Numbered from the stretch's first letter, positions 16,999 through 26,056 are shown. The stretch is 43,250 nucleotides of DNA from Clostridia bacterium (GCA_017631955.1 JAGBSJ010000037.1:1-43250), one strand, 5' to 3'. Numbers and translations are program-made. Notes: a model not told the origin generated them from the sequence alone.

Positions 16999-18894
16999 AT
17001 GAGCATAAAGATGCGTTCAAATCTTATTTTGATTATAACGGTTATTATAACTATACTTGCAGTTGCCTCTCCTTTTATTGCAGGTAGCATTAATCATAGT
17101 CAGTCATCCACCCCCGATATTATAAACGGAAAAGCCGATTTTAAAAATGCAAGTTCAAAACATACTCTTTATCTTACCGGCGAATGGGAATATTATGGTG
17201 GTATTCACATTATAAGTAATCGCGAACACGTTACACCCAAAATCACTAAAATTCCTACACCTATCGTTGAGCCAATCACTTCACTTTCTAAGGCAGAAGG
17301 ATTTATTGCATCTTATAAAATTACAGTAACAAATCTTGATTACCAAAATGCAATTGTTTATGTACCTCATTTTGCAGGTACTTACAGCGTTTTTGTAAAT
17401 GGCGTTTTAGTTACACAAAGTGGTACTTATGTTGACCAGAAAGCGTATGCAAACCTCGACCTTATTGCAGGTGGAATCAATTTTAATCCTGAATACACCT
17501 ATGAAATTGTTATTGAAGTTACCTGTAATATGATGACTTCACTTTATATGACACCTGTGATTTCTGATATTGATTACACAACAACTTATTCAAAAATTGC
17601 ACAAACTTTCCGCTCATTCCTTGTGGGAATCGTGCTTTTCTGCGGACTTTTCATATTCTCATATTCTGCGAAAAAGTCTTTCATTTTAAGTTCAAAATGG
17701 TTGCCTGTGCTTTGTGTCTGCGTTGCAATCAGAATGATGATTTCAACAGAAGGTTATTCTGTTTTCTCATTCTTGTTCCCATTCATAAATTATGAGAGTA
17801 TGACACTTATAATCTGTGTGTCAACTTTTATAATTAAACTTGTTGCATTACTTTTCTATTCTGAAACACTTGACCTTAAAATCAACAAAAATGTTATTGC
17901 AGTATTCTGTTTTGTATTCTTGTCACTCTCACTTATAGCTGCAGTACTTCCATACATTATTTTCAGCCCTTATTACTACATAATAATTCAGGCATCTACA
18001 ATTCCGCTTGACATTATCATTCTCAGTAATATCTGCAACTGTGTTGTAAGAAAAGTACCGTATGCAAAACTTTATCTTACTGGTTATATAACTATTCTTG
18101 TAGGTACTCTTGTTGACTGCTTCTACACAAATGGTATTATTAACTTTATGTCAAGCCAGTTTATGCCGATTTGCTTTACAATCTTTATTATTACCTTTGT
18201 TGTGATATATTTTGAAAAAATTTCGAGAATTTTTAACACGGCACTTAAAACTGCAGAAATCGAAAAAGAACTTGAAATTGCAAATACTTCTCTTATGATT
18301 TCGCAAATTCAACCGCATTTCCTTTATAATGCACTTAACACTATTAAATATCTTATTAAGCGCGACCCTAAATCTGCAGAAAAAGCAGTTATTTCATTCT
18401 CTCGTTATTTGCGCGGAAATATGGATTCCATTACAAAAAAAGAACCAATTCCTTTTGCAGAAGAATTGGAGCATACAAAGAACTATTGTGATATTGAGTT
18501 GTTACGCTTCGGCGATAAATTAAGCATAATTTACGACACACCTGTTACCAACTTCTCACTTCCTGCACTATCTGTTCAGCCGATTGTTGAGAATGCAATT
18601 AAACATGGTGTTACCAAAAAGCCAGAGGGCGGTACGGTTACAGTTACAACAAGCGAGGATGAACACAATTACTTGATTAAAGTACAAGATAACGGTGTTG
18701 GATTTGATGTGCAAAATCCTGACCTTACACCAAGTGATACTCACGCTCATATCGGTGTGAACAATGTTCGTGAACGACTTGAAAATATGGTAAATGCCAC
18801 ATTCAATATTGAAAGTCAAATTGATGTTGGCACTTGTGTTACAATTAAAATACCAAAAAAGGAGCCCGATACAAATGAAAATAATGATAGTTGA
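16999..18894 (+). CDS. LytS-like sensor histidine kinase with 7TM sensing module
   Basis: This 631-residue membrane kinase has one N-terminal membrane segment (about 9-27) and an outer domain to about residue 200. The outer domain contains LYLTGEWEYYGG and IVYVPHFAGTYSVFVNG, jelly-roll-like as in 7TMR-DISM receptors that often bind carbohydrates. Seven membrane segments follow (about 203-400), then a short coiled coil. The His_kinase region QIQPHFLYNALN carries phospho-acceptor His440, and the ATPase domain has VENAIKHGV (Asn532) and DNGVGFD. ATG 16999 has GGGGAG 8 bases ahead and is preferred to two upstream starts. The response regulator gene overlaps its end by 20 bases. The ligand is unknown. 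Confidence 0.92.
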   Translation: MSIKMRSNLILIITVIITILAVASPFIAGSINHSQSSTPDIINGKADFKNASSKHTLYLTGEWEYYGGIHIISNREHVTPKITKIPTPIVEPITSLSKAEGFIASYKITVTNLDYQNAIVYVPHFAGTYSVFVNGVLVTQSGTYVDQKAYANLDLIAGGINFNPEYTYEIVIEVTCNMMTSLYMTPVISDIDYTTTYSKIAQTFRSFLVGIVLFCGLFIFSYSAKKSFILSSKWLPVLCVCVAIRMMISTEGYSVFSFLFPFINYESMTLIICVSTFIIKLVALLFYSETLDLKINKNVIAVFCFVFLSLSLIAAVLPYIIFSPYYYIIIQASTIPLDIIILSNICNCVVRKVPYAKLYLTGYITILVGTLVDCFYTNGIINFMSSQFMPICFTIFIITFVVIYFEKISRIFNTALKTAEIEKELEIANTSLMISQIQPHFLYNALNTIKYLIKRDPKSAEKAVISFSRYLRGNMDSITKKEPIPFAEELEHTKNYCDIELLRFGDKLSIIYDTPVTNFSLPALSVQPIVENAIKHGVTKKPEGGTVTVTTSEDEHNYLIKVQDNGVGFDVQNPDLTPSDTHAHIGVNNVRERLENMVNATFNIESQIDVGTCVTIKIPKKEPDTNENNDS

Positions 18895-19690
18895 CGACGA
18901 AAGAATTGCATCGGAAGAACTTTATGATATATGCACTTCTCATCCCAGAATTAAAGAGGCAAATGTATTCAATAACCCTGCCGAAGCGTTATTTTTTATA
19001 AGTGAAAATCAAGATATTGATATTGCTTTTCTTGACATTGAAATGCCTGTTATGACAGGTCTTGAACTTGCAAAGAAAATCAACGAAATAAACAACTCAA
19101 CTAAAATTGTTTTTGTTACGGGTTTCAAAGAATACGCTTATGATGCATTCAAAGTGAACGCTATCGGTTATATTCTCAAACCATATGATGACGATACTGT
19201 TTTTCAGGAAATTGAAAAGGCGGATGCCTTCAAAAACGCTATTCCATCAAATGAAATCGTAATTAAAACTTTTGGATATTTCGATATTTTTGTAAATAAA
19301 AAACCCGTGTATTTTTCAAGTGCTAAAGCTAAAGAATTTATGGCTTTACTTGTTGACCGTCAAGGCAGTTCGGTAAGTACAGAGCAGGCGGTTTCTATTC
19401 TTTGGCCTGACAGAAATTATGACGAAAGTGTGCAATCACTTTTCCGTAAAGTGCTTAGAAGTTTAAGAAATTCTTTGTCAGATGCGGGTATTCTTGATAT
19501 ACTTATTGACGAGAGAAACCAGCGTAGTATTGATACAACGCAATTTAAATGTGATTATTATAACTTTATTCAGAATCCACAAGAAAACCTTGAATCATTC
19601 CGTGGCGAGTATATGATAGGTTACGCTTTTGCAAAACCAACAGAACAGAAAATCAAGAACAAATTTTACGAAATCAAAGGCGTAAATTGA
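18875..19690 (+). CDS. SAPR-type two-component response regulator (receiver plus winged helix)
   Basis: This is the 271-residue partner of the sensor kinase. The receiver domain (1-120) has the acidic pair Asp7-Asp8, phospho-acceptor Asp54 in FLDIEMPVMTG, Thr82 and Lys102 (ILKP). From about residue 125 an OmpR/SARP-like winged helix follows (KTFGYFDIFVNKKPVYF ... VSILWPDRNYDESVQSLFRKVLRSLRNSL), with a short remnant of the BTAD helical domain at the end. This is the layout of the SAPR regulators, not the LytTR type usually paired with LytS. ATG 18875 has AAGGAG ahead. A strong terminator follows and no target gene lies beside it. Confidence 0.92.
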   Translation: MKIMIVDDERIASEELYDICTSHPRIKEANVFNNPAEALFFISENQDIDIAFLDIEMPVMTGLELAKKINEINNSTKIVFVTGFKEYAYDAFKVNAIGYILKPYDDDTVFQEIEKADAFKNAIPSNEIVIKTFGYFDIFVNKKPVYFSSAKAKEFMALLVDRQGSSVSTEQAVSILWPDRNYDESVQSLFRKVLRSLRNSLSDAGILDILIDERNQRSIDTTQFKCDYYNFIQNPQENLESFRGEYMIGYAFAKPTEQKIKNKFYEIKGVN

Positions 19691-19729
19691 GTGCATAATG
19701 CAAAATGCAAAGCGCCAAATGATATGACA

Positions 19730-19768
19730 AAACCCCATTCTCAGCTGAGAGTGGGGTTGTTTTTTATT
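19730..19768 (+). terminator. intrinsic terminator of the two-component operon
   Basis: AACCCCATTCTC (19731-19742) pairs with GAGAGTGGGGTT (19747-19758), with one G-T wobble and an AGCT loop, followed by GTTTTTTATTTG. Confidence 0.92.
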
Positions 19769-19801
19769 TGATTTTTGAGTAGATTTTTCGTTAGACAAGG
19801 C

Positions 19802-19840
19802 GTGGCATCGAAGGAATATGCCGATATTTCGAGATGCCAC
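19802..19840. repeat. long imperfect hairpin between two convergent operons
   Basis: GTGGCATC (19802-19809) and GATGCCAC (19833-19840) form an 8-bp stem, with further partial pairing inside (AATAT/ATATT). It lies in the 180-base gap between the response regulator and fhs. No U-tract follows on either strand, so it is not a normal terminator. It looks like a small dispersed element, but there is no second copy here. Just before the terminator, 19693-19710 has three close TGCA repeats. Confidence 0.4.
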
Positions 19841-19872
19841 AACGCAGTATCACGGAAAATATGCCAAAAAGA

Positions 19873-21543
19873 TTAGAAAAGACCGTCGATTTTGCCGTCG
19901 CTATCCACATCAATTTTGTATGCTGCTGGTACTTTTGGAAGACCTGGCATTGTCATAATATCGCCTGTAAGGCAAACGATGAAACCTGCACCTGCGCTAA
20001 GTTTTACTTCACGAACAGTCATTGTGAAGTTTTCAGGTTTACCAAGTTTTGTTGGGTCATCTGACAATGAATACTGAGTTTTTGCAACACAGATTGGAAG
20101 TTTGTCTTTACCAAGATTTTCAATATCTTTAATTGCTTTTTCTGCGGCTGCGGTAAAGATTACGCCATCTGCACGGTAAATTTCTTTTGCAATTGTATTA
20201 AGTTTTTCTTTAATTGAAAGTTTTTCGTCATAGAGTGGTGCAAAATCTGCTTTACCTTCGTCGATAACTGCACAAACTTTTTCGGCAAGGTCCATACCAC
20301 CTTCGCCACCTTTAGCGAATACTTCTGCAAGAGATACTGGAACTTTCATTTCTTCACAGAATTCTTTAATGTATGCAACTTCTGCATCTGTATCTGTGTG
20401 GAATTTATTAATTGCAACTACAACAGGCACATTGTATTTTCTCATATTTTCGATATGAGTTTTAAGGTTTACGATACCTGCTTTAAGTGCATCTACGTTT
20501 TCATTCTGTAAATCTGCACGAGCAACACCACCGTTGTATTTAAGTGCACGAATTGTAGCAACAACTACGATACATTCTGGTTTAAGACCTGCATAACGGC
20601 ACTTAATGTCAAGGAATTTTTCAGCACCGAGGTCAGCACCGAAACCTGCTTCTGTAATACAGTAGTCAGCAAGTTTAAGAGCAAGTTTTGTAGCAGTAAC
20701 AGAGTTACAACCGTGAGCAATATTAGCGAATGGTCCACCATGCATAATTGCAGGTGTGTTTTCAAGTGTCTGCACAAGGTTTGGCTTGATAGCATCTTTA
20801 AGAAGTGCTGCCATTGAGCCAACTGCGTTTAAGTCTTTTGCATAAACTGGCTCATTATCAAGAGTATACGCAACAAGTATGTTGCCAAGGCGTGTTTTAA
20901 GGTCTTCGATATCAGTTGCAAGGCAAAGAATAGCCATAATTTCACTTGCAACTGTAATCATAAATCCGTCTTCACGAGGCACGCCGTTTACTTTACCGCC
21001 AAGACCAACGATAACATTACGAAGTGCGCGGTCATTCATATCAAGACAACGCTTAAAGAGAATTCTTCTCTGGTCAATTCTAAGGTCGTTACCCTGTTGC
21101 ATATGATTATCAATAATTGCACAAAGAAGGTTGTTAGCAGCTGTAATAGCGTGCATATCACCTGTAAAATGCAAGTTGATGTCTTCCATAGGAATAACCT
21201 GTGAATATCCGCCTCCTGCAGCGCCACCTTTAACACCGAAAACAGGTCCCATTGATGGTTCGCGAAGTGCGATACAAGCGTTTTTACCGATTTTGTTCAT
21301 TGCCTGACCAAGACCAACTGTGATTGTTGTTTTACCTTCACCTGCTGGAGTTGGGTTGATAGCGGTTACAAGAATAAGTTTTCCATCTTCTCTGTCTGCA
21401 TACTTTTTGTTAAGAGAAAGTGGAAGTTTTGCCTTGTACTTGCCATACATTTCAAGGTCGTCAACCTCGATATTAAGTTTTTTTGCGATTTCTGTGATTG
21501 GTAAGCAAGATGTTTGCTGTGCGATTTGAATGTCTGAAAGCAT
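19873..21543 (-). CDS. fhs: formate-tetrahydrofolate ligase
   Basis: It makes 10-formyl-tetrahydrofolate from formate, THF and ATP, feeding purine synthesis and the methyl branch of one-carbon metabolism. The 556-residue length is normal. The P-loop [19 protein letters not shown] and [20 protein letters not shown] are signature blocks. ATG 21543 has AGGGGGA 8 bases ahead. It is the third gene of the pflB-pflA-fhs operon: PFL supplies formate and Fhs captures it. This explains why a ZTP riboswitch stands at the head of the operon, since ZTP signals lack of 10-formyl-THF. Confidence 0.98.
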   Translation of the reverse strand: MLSDIQIAQQTSCLPITEIAKKLNIEVDDLEMYGKYKAKLPLSLNKKYADREDGKLILVTAINPTPAGEGKTTITVGLGQAMNKIGKNACIALREPSMGPVFGVKGGAAGGGYSQVIPMEDINLHFTGDMHAITAANNLLCAIIDNHMQQGNDLRIDQRRILFKRCLDMNDRALRNVIVGLGGKVNGVPREDGFMITVASEIMAILCLATDIEDLKTRLGNILVAYTLDNEPVYAKDLNAVGSMAALLKDAIKPNLVQTLENTPAIMHGGPFANIAHGCNSVTATKLALKLADYCITEAGFGADLGAEKFLDIKCRYAGLKPECIVVVATIRALKYNGGVARADLQNENVDALKAGIVNLKTHIENMRKYNVPVVVAINKFHTDTDAEVAYIKEFCEEMKVPVSLAEVFAKGGEGGMDLAEKVCAVIDEGKADFAPLYDEKLSIKEKLNTIAKEIYRADGVIFTAAAEKAIKDIENLGKDKLPICVAKTQYSLSDDPTKLGKPENFTMTVREVKLSAGAGFIVCLTGDIMTMPGLPKVPAAYKIDVDSDGKIDGLF

Positions 21544-21562
21544 AATAATTTTCCCCCTGAAT

Positions 21563-22270
21563 TTATTTCAGTAATTTATTTAACTTGTTCATTGTCTCCT
21601 TGGTTGGTGTGTCTAGACACCCGAAAGGAAACTCTATTTTCATACTGTCATATTTTGTCTGACAGATTTTTTTGAATGGTAAAAGTTCAACTTTATCAAT
21701 GCAAGTATATTTTTCCACAATCTCATTGAGTTTTTCAATGTTTTCTTCACCGTCATTTATTGTTGGAATAATAACTTGTCTTATTGTAGTCGGAATTTTA
21801 TTTTCATTAAGATACGCTAAAAATTCCAACGGTTTTTCTAAACTACAACCAACATTCTCGATATAATCGTTATTGTTTGTATATTTAATATCAAGCAACA
21901 CTCGGTCAGTTTCGGTAAGTAACTTTTTAACATTGTCATTGAGAACACTACCTGATGTATCAAGACAAGTATTAATACCATTTTCGTGGCAAAGTTTAAA
22001 GATTTCGTAGCAGAACTCGGCTTGTAAAATCGGCTCGCCACCAGACAAGGTAATTCCGCCTTTTTCTCCGAAATACTCACGGTATTTTTTTGCCTTTTCA
22101 ACGATTTCTTCCGCTGTAAATTGCTTATCTGCCAACATTTCCCAAGTGTCAGGATTATGGCAACATTTACAACGAAGATTACATCCTTGAAGAAAAACCA
22201 CAAGTCTTAAACCGGGGCCATCAACTGTGCCGAGTGACTGTATTGAGTGAACTTGTCCAATAGTACTCAT
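21563..22270 (-). CDS. pflA: pyruvate formate-lyase activating enzyme (radical SAM)
   Basis: This radical SAM enzyme puts the glycyl radical on PflB. The 235-residue protein has the cluster motif C-x3-C-x2-C (Cys30, 34, 37 in [12 protein letters not shown]) and the glycine-rich SAM-binding [10 protein letters not shown]. The start [22 protein letters not shown] is typical. It starts 2 bases after the pflB stop, with its ribosome site inside the pflB end. It appears fully intact, which is of interest because its substrate gene is interrupted. Confidence 0.97.
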   Translation of the reverse strand: MSTIGQVHSIQSLGTVDGPGLRLVVFLQGCNLRCKCCHNPDTWEMLADKQFTAEEIVEKAKKYREYFGEKGGITLSGGEPILQAEFCYEIFKLCHENGINTCLDTSGSVLNDNVKKLLTETDRVLLDIKYTNNNDYIENVGCSLEKPLEFLAYLNENKIPTTIRQVIIPTINDGEENIEKLNEIVEKYTCIDKVELLPFKKICQTKYDSMKIEFPFGCLDTPTKETMNKLNKLLK

Positions 22271-22272
22271 AA

Positions 22273-24504
22273 CTACATTGCCTCGTGGAATGTACGACTG
22301 ATTACTTCTCTCTGTTGTGCTTTTGAAAGTTTATTGAAATTAACCGCATAACCTGATACACGAATTGTAAGGTTAGGGTATTTTTCAGGATTTTCATAAG
22401 CATTCATAAGTGTTTCACGATTAAGCACATTCACATTGATATGATGTGCCTTTTTTGCGAAATAACCATCAAGAATTGCTACAAGGTTATTTACTCTTTC
22501 ATCTTCATCACGACCTAATGCTTCAGGTGTAATTGAGAATGTATTTGAAATGCCATCACGGCAATCGTCATAGCTAATTTTTGCAACTGAGTTAAGAGAT
22601 GCCAAGGCGCCATTTTCTTCACGATTATGCATTGGGTTAGCACCTGGTGCAAATGCTTCTGCATTTTTTCTGCCGTCAGGAGTAGCACCTGTGTTTTTAC
22701 CATACATAACATTTGATGTAATGGTAAGTACAGAAAGTGTATGAATTGCATCTCTGTATGTAGGTGTCTGACTAAGTGCAGTAATCACACTGTGTGCCAT
22801 ATCTTTTGCGATAAGGTCAACGCGGTCATCATCGTTACCATATTTAGGGAAATCCCCTGTTGTTTTGAACTCAGTAATGAATACCTAGTCATCTTTAACA
22901 GGTTTAACATCTGCAAACTTAATAGCACTCAACGAGTCTGCTACAACCGAAAGACCTGCAATACCGAACGCCATAAAACGTTCAACATCAGTATCGTGAA
23001 GTGCCATCTGGATTTTTTCGTAAGCGTATTTATCATGCATATAATGGATTACGTTCATTGTATTTACATACAAGTGGCTAAGCCATTCAATATAAATCTG
23101 GAAACGCTCTAAAACTTCGTCAAAATTAAGATTTTCACCCTGAAGTACAGGCATTTGAGGTCCAATGTGCATTTTACTTGTTGTGTCATAACCGCCGTTA
23201 ATAGCAATAAGCAAAAGTTTTGCAAGATTGCAACGAGCACCGAAGAACTGCATCTGTTTACCGATTTTCATTGCAGATACACAACAAGCAATAGCGTAGT
23301 CGTCACCATAATGTGGTCGCATTACATCGTCATTTTCATACTGGATTGAGTCAGTATCTGCAGAAACTTTTGCACAGAATTTCTTAAAGTTTTCAGGTAA
23401 TGCGGTTGACCACAAAATTGTAAGGTTTGGCTCTGGAGATGAGCCGAGAGTATAAAGAGTATTAAGCATTCTGTAACAGTTCTTTGTTACAAGAGTTCTG
23501 CCGTCGAGTCCCATACCACCTACGGCCTCAGTAATCCACATTGGGTCACCACCGAAAAGTTCGTTATATTCAGGAGTTCGAAGGTGACGAGCAATACGAA
23601 GTTTCATAACAAACTGGTCCATAAGCTCTTGTGCGCCTGACTCTGTAAGAATACCTCTTGCAAGGTCGCGTTCAATATAAATATCAAAGAAAGTACTTAC
23701 TCTGCCTAAAGACATAGCCGCACCATTCTGCTCTTTGATTGCAGCAAGATATGCAAAATATGTCCATTGAATTGCTTCGCGGGCATTACTTGCAGGACCA
23801 CTTATATCGCATCCATACATAGCAGCCATTTCTTTAAGATAACCTAAAAATGTAATTTGCTGATAAAGTTCTTCAAATGCGCGGATATCTTCTGTTTTGA
23901 AGTTACCTGTTGAACGAAGTGCATTATCTTTTTTCTTTTCTTCAATAAGACGGTCAACACCATAAAGTGCTACTCGACGATAGTCACCGATAATTCTACC
24001 GCGGCCATAAGCATCTGGAAGTCCTGTAATTACATGGCATTTACGAGCAGCACGCATTTCATCAGTATATGCACGGAAAACGCCATCATTATGAGTTGTT
24101 CTAAATTTAAATTCTTCTTCAACTTTATCGCTTAATTTGTAACCGTATGCTTCACACGCCTGACGCACCATTCTCATGCCGCCAAATGGATTTACACCAC
24201 GCTTTAATGGGCGGTTTGTCTGCATACCTACAATAAGTTCATTTTCTTTATCAATATAACCCGGTGCATAACTTGTAAGTGAAGATACTGTAGTAGTATC
24301 AATATCAAGCACACCACCATACTGACGCTCAAGAGCAAAAAGCGAGTTGAGTTTTTTCATCATAGAATTTGTGCGTTCAGTAGCAGGTGCTAAAAATGAG
24401 CTGTCACCTGTATATTCTTTATAATTTTGCTGAATGAAATCGCGAACATTAATTTCATCCTGCCAAACACCTTTTTTAAATCCGTTCCAATTGTTATGTT
24501 CCAT
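22273..24504 (-). pseudogene. pflB: pyruvate formate-lyase, complete except for one in-frame TAG codon
   Basis: PFL converts pyruvate and CoA to acetyl-CoA and formate by a glycyl-radical mechanism. The 744-codon frame contains everything expected. It has active-site Cys407-Cys408 in AIACCVSAM, the glycyl-radical site Gly718 in RVSGYAV, the family ending SRTFHEAM, and GGAGG ahead of ATG 24504. Codon 540 (22885-22887) is TAG, between VKPVKDD and VFITEF, with perfect in-frame homology on both sides and no frameshift. Translation would stop at 539 residues without the radical glycine. A later ATG (22800) could start a 175-residue C-terminal piece, but it has no ribosome site. A sequencing error, a fresh mutation or readthrough are possible. 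TAG is the normal stop of this same gene and of two others here, so recoding is unlikely. Confidence 0.9.
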
Positions 24505-24526
24505 AGTTTTCCTCCTGTGAATTGCT

Positions 24527-24579
24527 CAGAAAAACAAAACTGGGCAATCCCACTTTGTAAACAAAATAGAATTGCCCAG
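24527..24579 (-). terminator. terminator stem of the ZTP riboswitch expression platform
   Basis: On the minus strand CTGGGCAAT (24571-24579) pairs with ATTGCCCAG (24540-24548) across a 22-base loop, followed by TTTTGTTTTTCT. The 5' arm is the same CUGGGCA that forms the 3' ligand-binding part of the aptamer. Ligand binding and termination therefore exclude each other, which predicts a switch that turns genes on when ZTP is high. Confidence 0.88.
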
Positions 24580-24646
24580 ACGGTCGGCTTTATTTAGTTT
24601 ACATTCCCCCGTGGTGGTCCACGAAATCCGTCAGTTATGTAAACTT
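24571..24646 (-). ncRNA. ZTP (pfl-motif) riboswitch aptamer
   Basis: The leader of pflB matches the pfl/ZTP RNA class. P1 is GTTTACAT (24637-24644) with ATGTAAAC (24597-24604). P2 is CGTGG (24619-24623) with CCACG (24610-24614), in the context GGACCACCACGGGGG. A linker then leads to the conserved 3' part CCGTCTGGGCA (24573-24583). GACGG (24628-24632) can pair with CCGTC (24579-24583) as the class pseudoknot. The class is known to sense ZTP/ZMP, and pfl and fhs are its classic targets. Both are downstream here. The class assignment is from memory of the consensus, supported by gene context. Confidence 0.9.
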
Positions 24647-24659
24647 TTCTTACACTCAA

Positions 24660-24689
24660 ATTATACTCTATATAGTCGATTATTGTCAA
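24660..24689 (-). promoter_or_regulatory. promoter of the riboswitch-pflB-pflA-fhs operon
   Basis: On the minus strand TTGACA (24684-24689), 18 bases and TATAAT (24660-24665) are both perfect hexamers, just upstream of the aptamer P1 stem and directly after the GH43 stop codon. Confidence 0.88.
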
Positions 24690-24695
24690 GTAAAA

Positions 24696-25667
24696 TTACT
24701 TGAGAATTGGCGTGTTATTTTTGTCGAATGTTACTAATTTTATACGAGCGTGACGACAAGGGTCGTAAAGTGGCTCATCACAATACGTACCGCAATTTTT
24801 ATCGAAATGCGAGAATGGTCGAGCGTGATAAACAATAAGTAAATCACCGTTTTCATCAACCACAAAACTGTTGTGTCCCGGTCCTGCTTGGTCAATTAAA
24901 TCTTCTGTCTGTAACGCGGGCACAGGAGATTTTGTCCAGTTGTTTACATTCATTAAATCCGTATTTTTATCGGCATAAACCATACCCATACAATACTCTG
25001 CACCTGTACCTGAAGCGGAGAAGAAAACATAGATTTTATCGTCTGTTTTAAGCACTGCAGGACCTTCGTTTACGCGAAAACGAACACACTCCCAATCGTA
25101 TTCGGGCTTTGTAAGAAGAATTGGCTTTGAAATAAGTTTATTGGGCTCCTTCTCATTGATTTCTGCCATAAAAAGTGAAGAATCCTCTAATTTTTCTGCC
25201 CAGATAAGATAGTGTTTTCCGTTATTTTCAAAGTAGGTCATATCAAGTGAAAATTCAGTAAATGAACGATCATCGCCATCACTTGCCTTCATTTTACCAA
25301 GTTCAACCCACTTGTCATTTATAGGGTCTTGCCCCTCACACACAAGTACAAAAGGACGAATATTCCAGATTGCCTCTTTCTCACCTGCCGCGAAGAAAAC
25401 ATACCATTTTCCACCGATATAATGGATTTCAGGTGCCCATATATGCTTTGACATTACGCCTTTGTTATGGGCTTTCCAGATTGTATGCTCTTCTGCAGTT
25501 GCAAGACCGATTACGGTGTCACTTTTTCGCAAAATAATACGGTCATAACCCGCATCAACATTCATATATGCAGGGTATGAAGATGTAAAATAATAGTAAC
25601 CGTCAGACCCTTTCACTACATAAGGGTCAGCACGCTCTGGTATAAAAGGATTTGGGTAGTATTGCAT
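24696..25667 (-). CDS. glycoside hydrolase family 43 protein (arabinofuranosidase/xylosidase-type)
   Basis: This 323-residue single-domain five-bladed propeller glycosidase is probably active on arabinose- or xylose-containing oligosaccharides. The three expected acidic residues are visible: Asp14 in RADPYVV (general base), Asp142 in FSLDMTYFEN (pKa modulator) and Glu201 in NEGPAV (general acid). HIWAPEIHY is also typical. There is no signal peptide, so it should work inside the cell on imported oligosaccharides. The ATG begins one base after the stop of a small membrane/coiled-coil protein, and the AAGGAAG ribosome site lies within that gene, so the two are coupled. The exact substrate cannot be read. 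Confidence 0.9.
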   Translation of the reverse strand: MQYYPNPFIPERADPYVVKGSDGYYYFTSSYPAYMNVDAGYDRIILRKSDTVIGLATAEEHTIWKAHNKGVMSKHIWAPEIHYIGGKWYVFFAAGEKEAIWNIRPFVLVCEGQDPINDKWVELGKMKASDGDDRSFTEFSLDMTYFENNGKHYLIWAEKLEDSSLFMAEINEKEPNKLISKPILLTKPEYDWECVRFRVNEGPAVLKTDDKIYVFFSASGTGAEYCMGMVYADKNTDLMNVNNWTKSPVPALQTEDLIDQAGPGHNSFVVDENGDLLIVYHARPFSHFDKNCGTYCDEPLYDPCRHARIKLVTFDKNNTPILK

Positions 25668-25668
25668 A

Positions 25669-25932
25669 TTATTCTTCCTTATTTTCTAATTCTTCAATGC
25701 GTTTTTCGAGCGTTTTAAGCTTTTCTTCGTGTTGTTTTTCTAATTCATATATAGTATCTATCACCACAAAGAAAATTGTACCTAAAATTACAGAGGCACC
25801 AAACTCAATTTTTATAGGGTTACCTGACTCAAATAGTTCCCAACCACCACAGAAAACATAAAGAAATACAATTACAAAGCACACTAATATACATAATGCC
25901 CATGCTAAAATATATTTTGCGAGTTTTTTCAT
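25669..25932 (-). CDS. small membrane protein with a C-terminal coiled coil
   Basis: I do not recognise this 87-residue protein. It has two membrane segments (about residues 4-26 and 43-62) joined by a short loop. A highly charged helix follows, YELEKQHEEKLKTLEKRIEE, with leucine heptad spacing, likely a coiled coil in the cytoplasm. ATG 25932 has AGGTGA ahead; a start 11 codons upstream lacks a site and overlaps the promoter. It is the first gene of a two-gene unit with the GH43 enzyme, whose ribosome site sits in its last codons. It might anchor or regulate the enzyme or another partner; this is speculation from context. Confidence 0.75.
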   Translation of the reverse strand: MKKLAKYILAWALCILVCFVIVFLYVFCGGWELFESGNPIKIEFGASVILGTIFFVVIDTIYELEKQHEEKLKTLEKRIEELENKEE

Positions 25933-25949
25933 AAATATCACCTGAAATG

Positions 25950-25978
25950 ATTCTATCACAAACAAACTTAAAGTTCAA
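25950..25978 (-). promoter_or_regulatory. promoter of the small membrane protein-GH43 unit
   Basis: On the minus strand TTGAAC (25973-25978), 17 bases and TAGAAT (25950-25955) preceded by TGA make an extended -10 promoter 18 bases ahead of the ATG. Confidence 0.7.
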
Positions 25979-26020
25979 TAAATATTCTTAAGAGTTCGAA
26001 TCCTATTTACACTCTAAACG

Positions 26021-26056
26021 AAAAATAAAAACGGACACCTATCGGCATCCGTTTTT
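26021..26056 (-). terminator. intrinsic terminator after tRNA-Gln
   Basis: On the minus strand AAAACGGATGCC pairs with GGTGTCCGTTTT (a 2x2 mismatch inside, GATA loop), followed by TTTTATTTTT. It begins 6 bases after the encoded CCA end. Confidence 0.85.

Noticed and set aside
22885..22887. TAG as a recoded sense codon in this organism
   Set aside because: TAG also ends pflB itself (22273-22275), the U32 gene (34700-34702) and queH (37779-37781) exactly where these families end, so TAG is a working stop here.
25994..26007. A tRNA T-arm-like fragment (GTTCGAATCCTATT) on the plus strand beside tRNA-Gln
   Set aside because: It matches the T-arm and 3' end of the neighbouring tRNA in the opposite orientation, but only 14 bases agree and no other tRNA parts are present. 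It is too short to call a tRNA remnant or attachment site.
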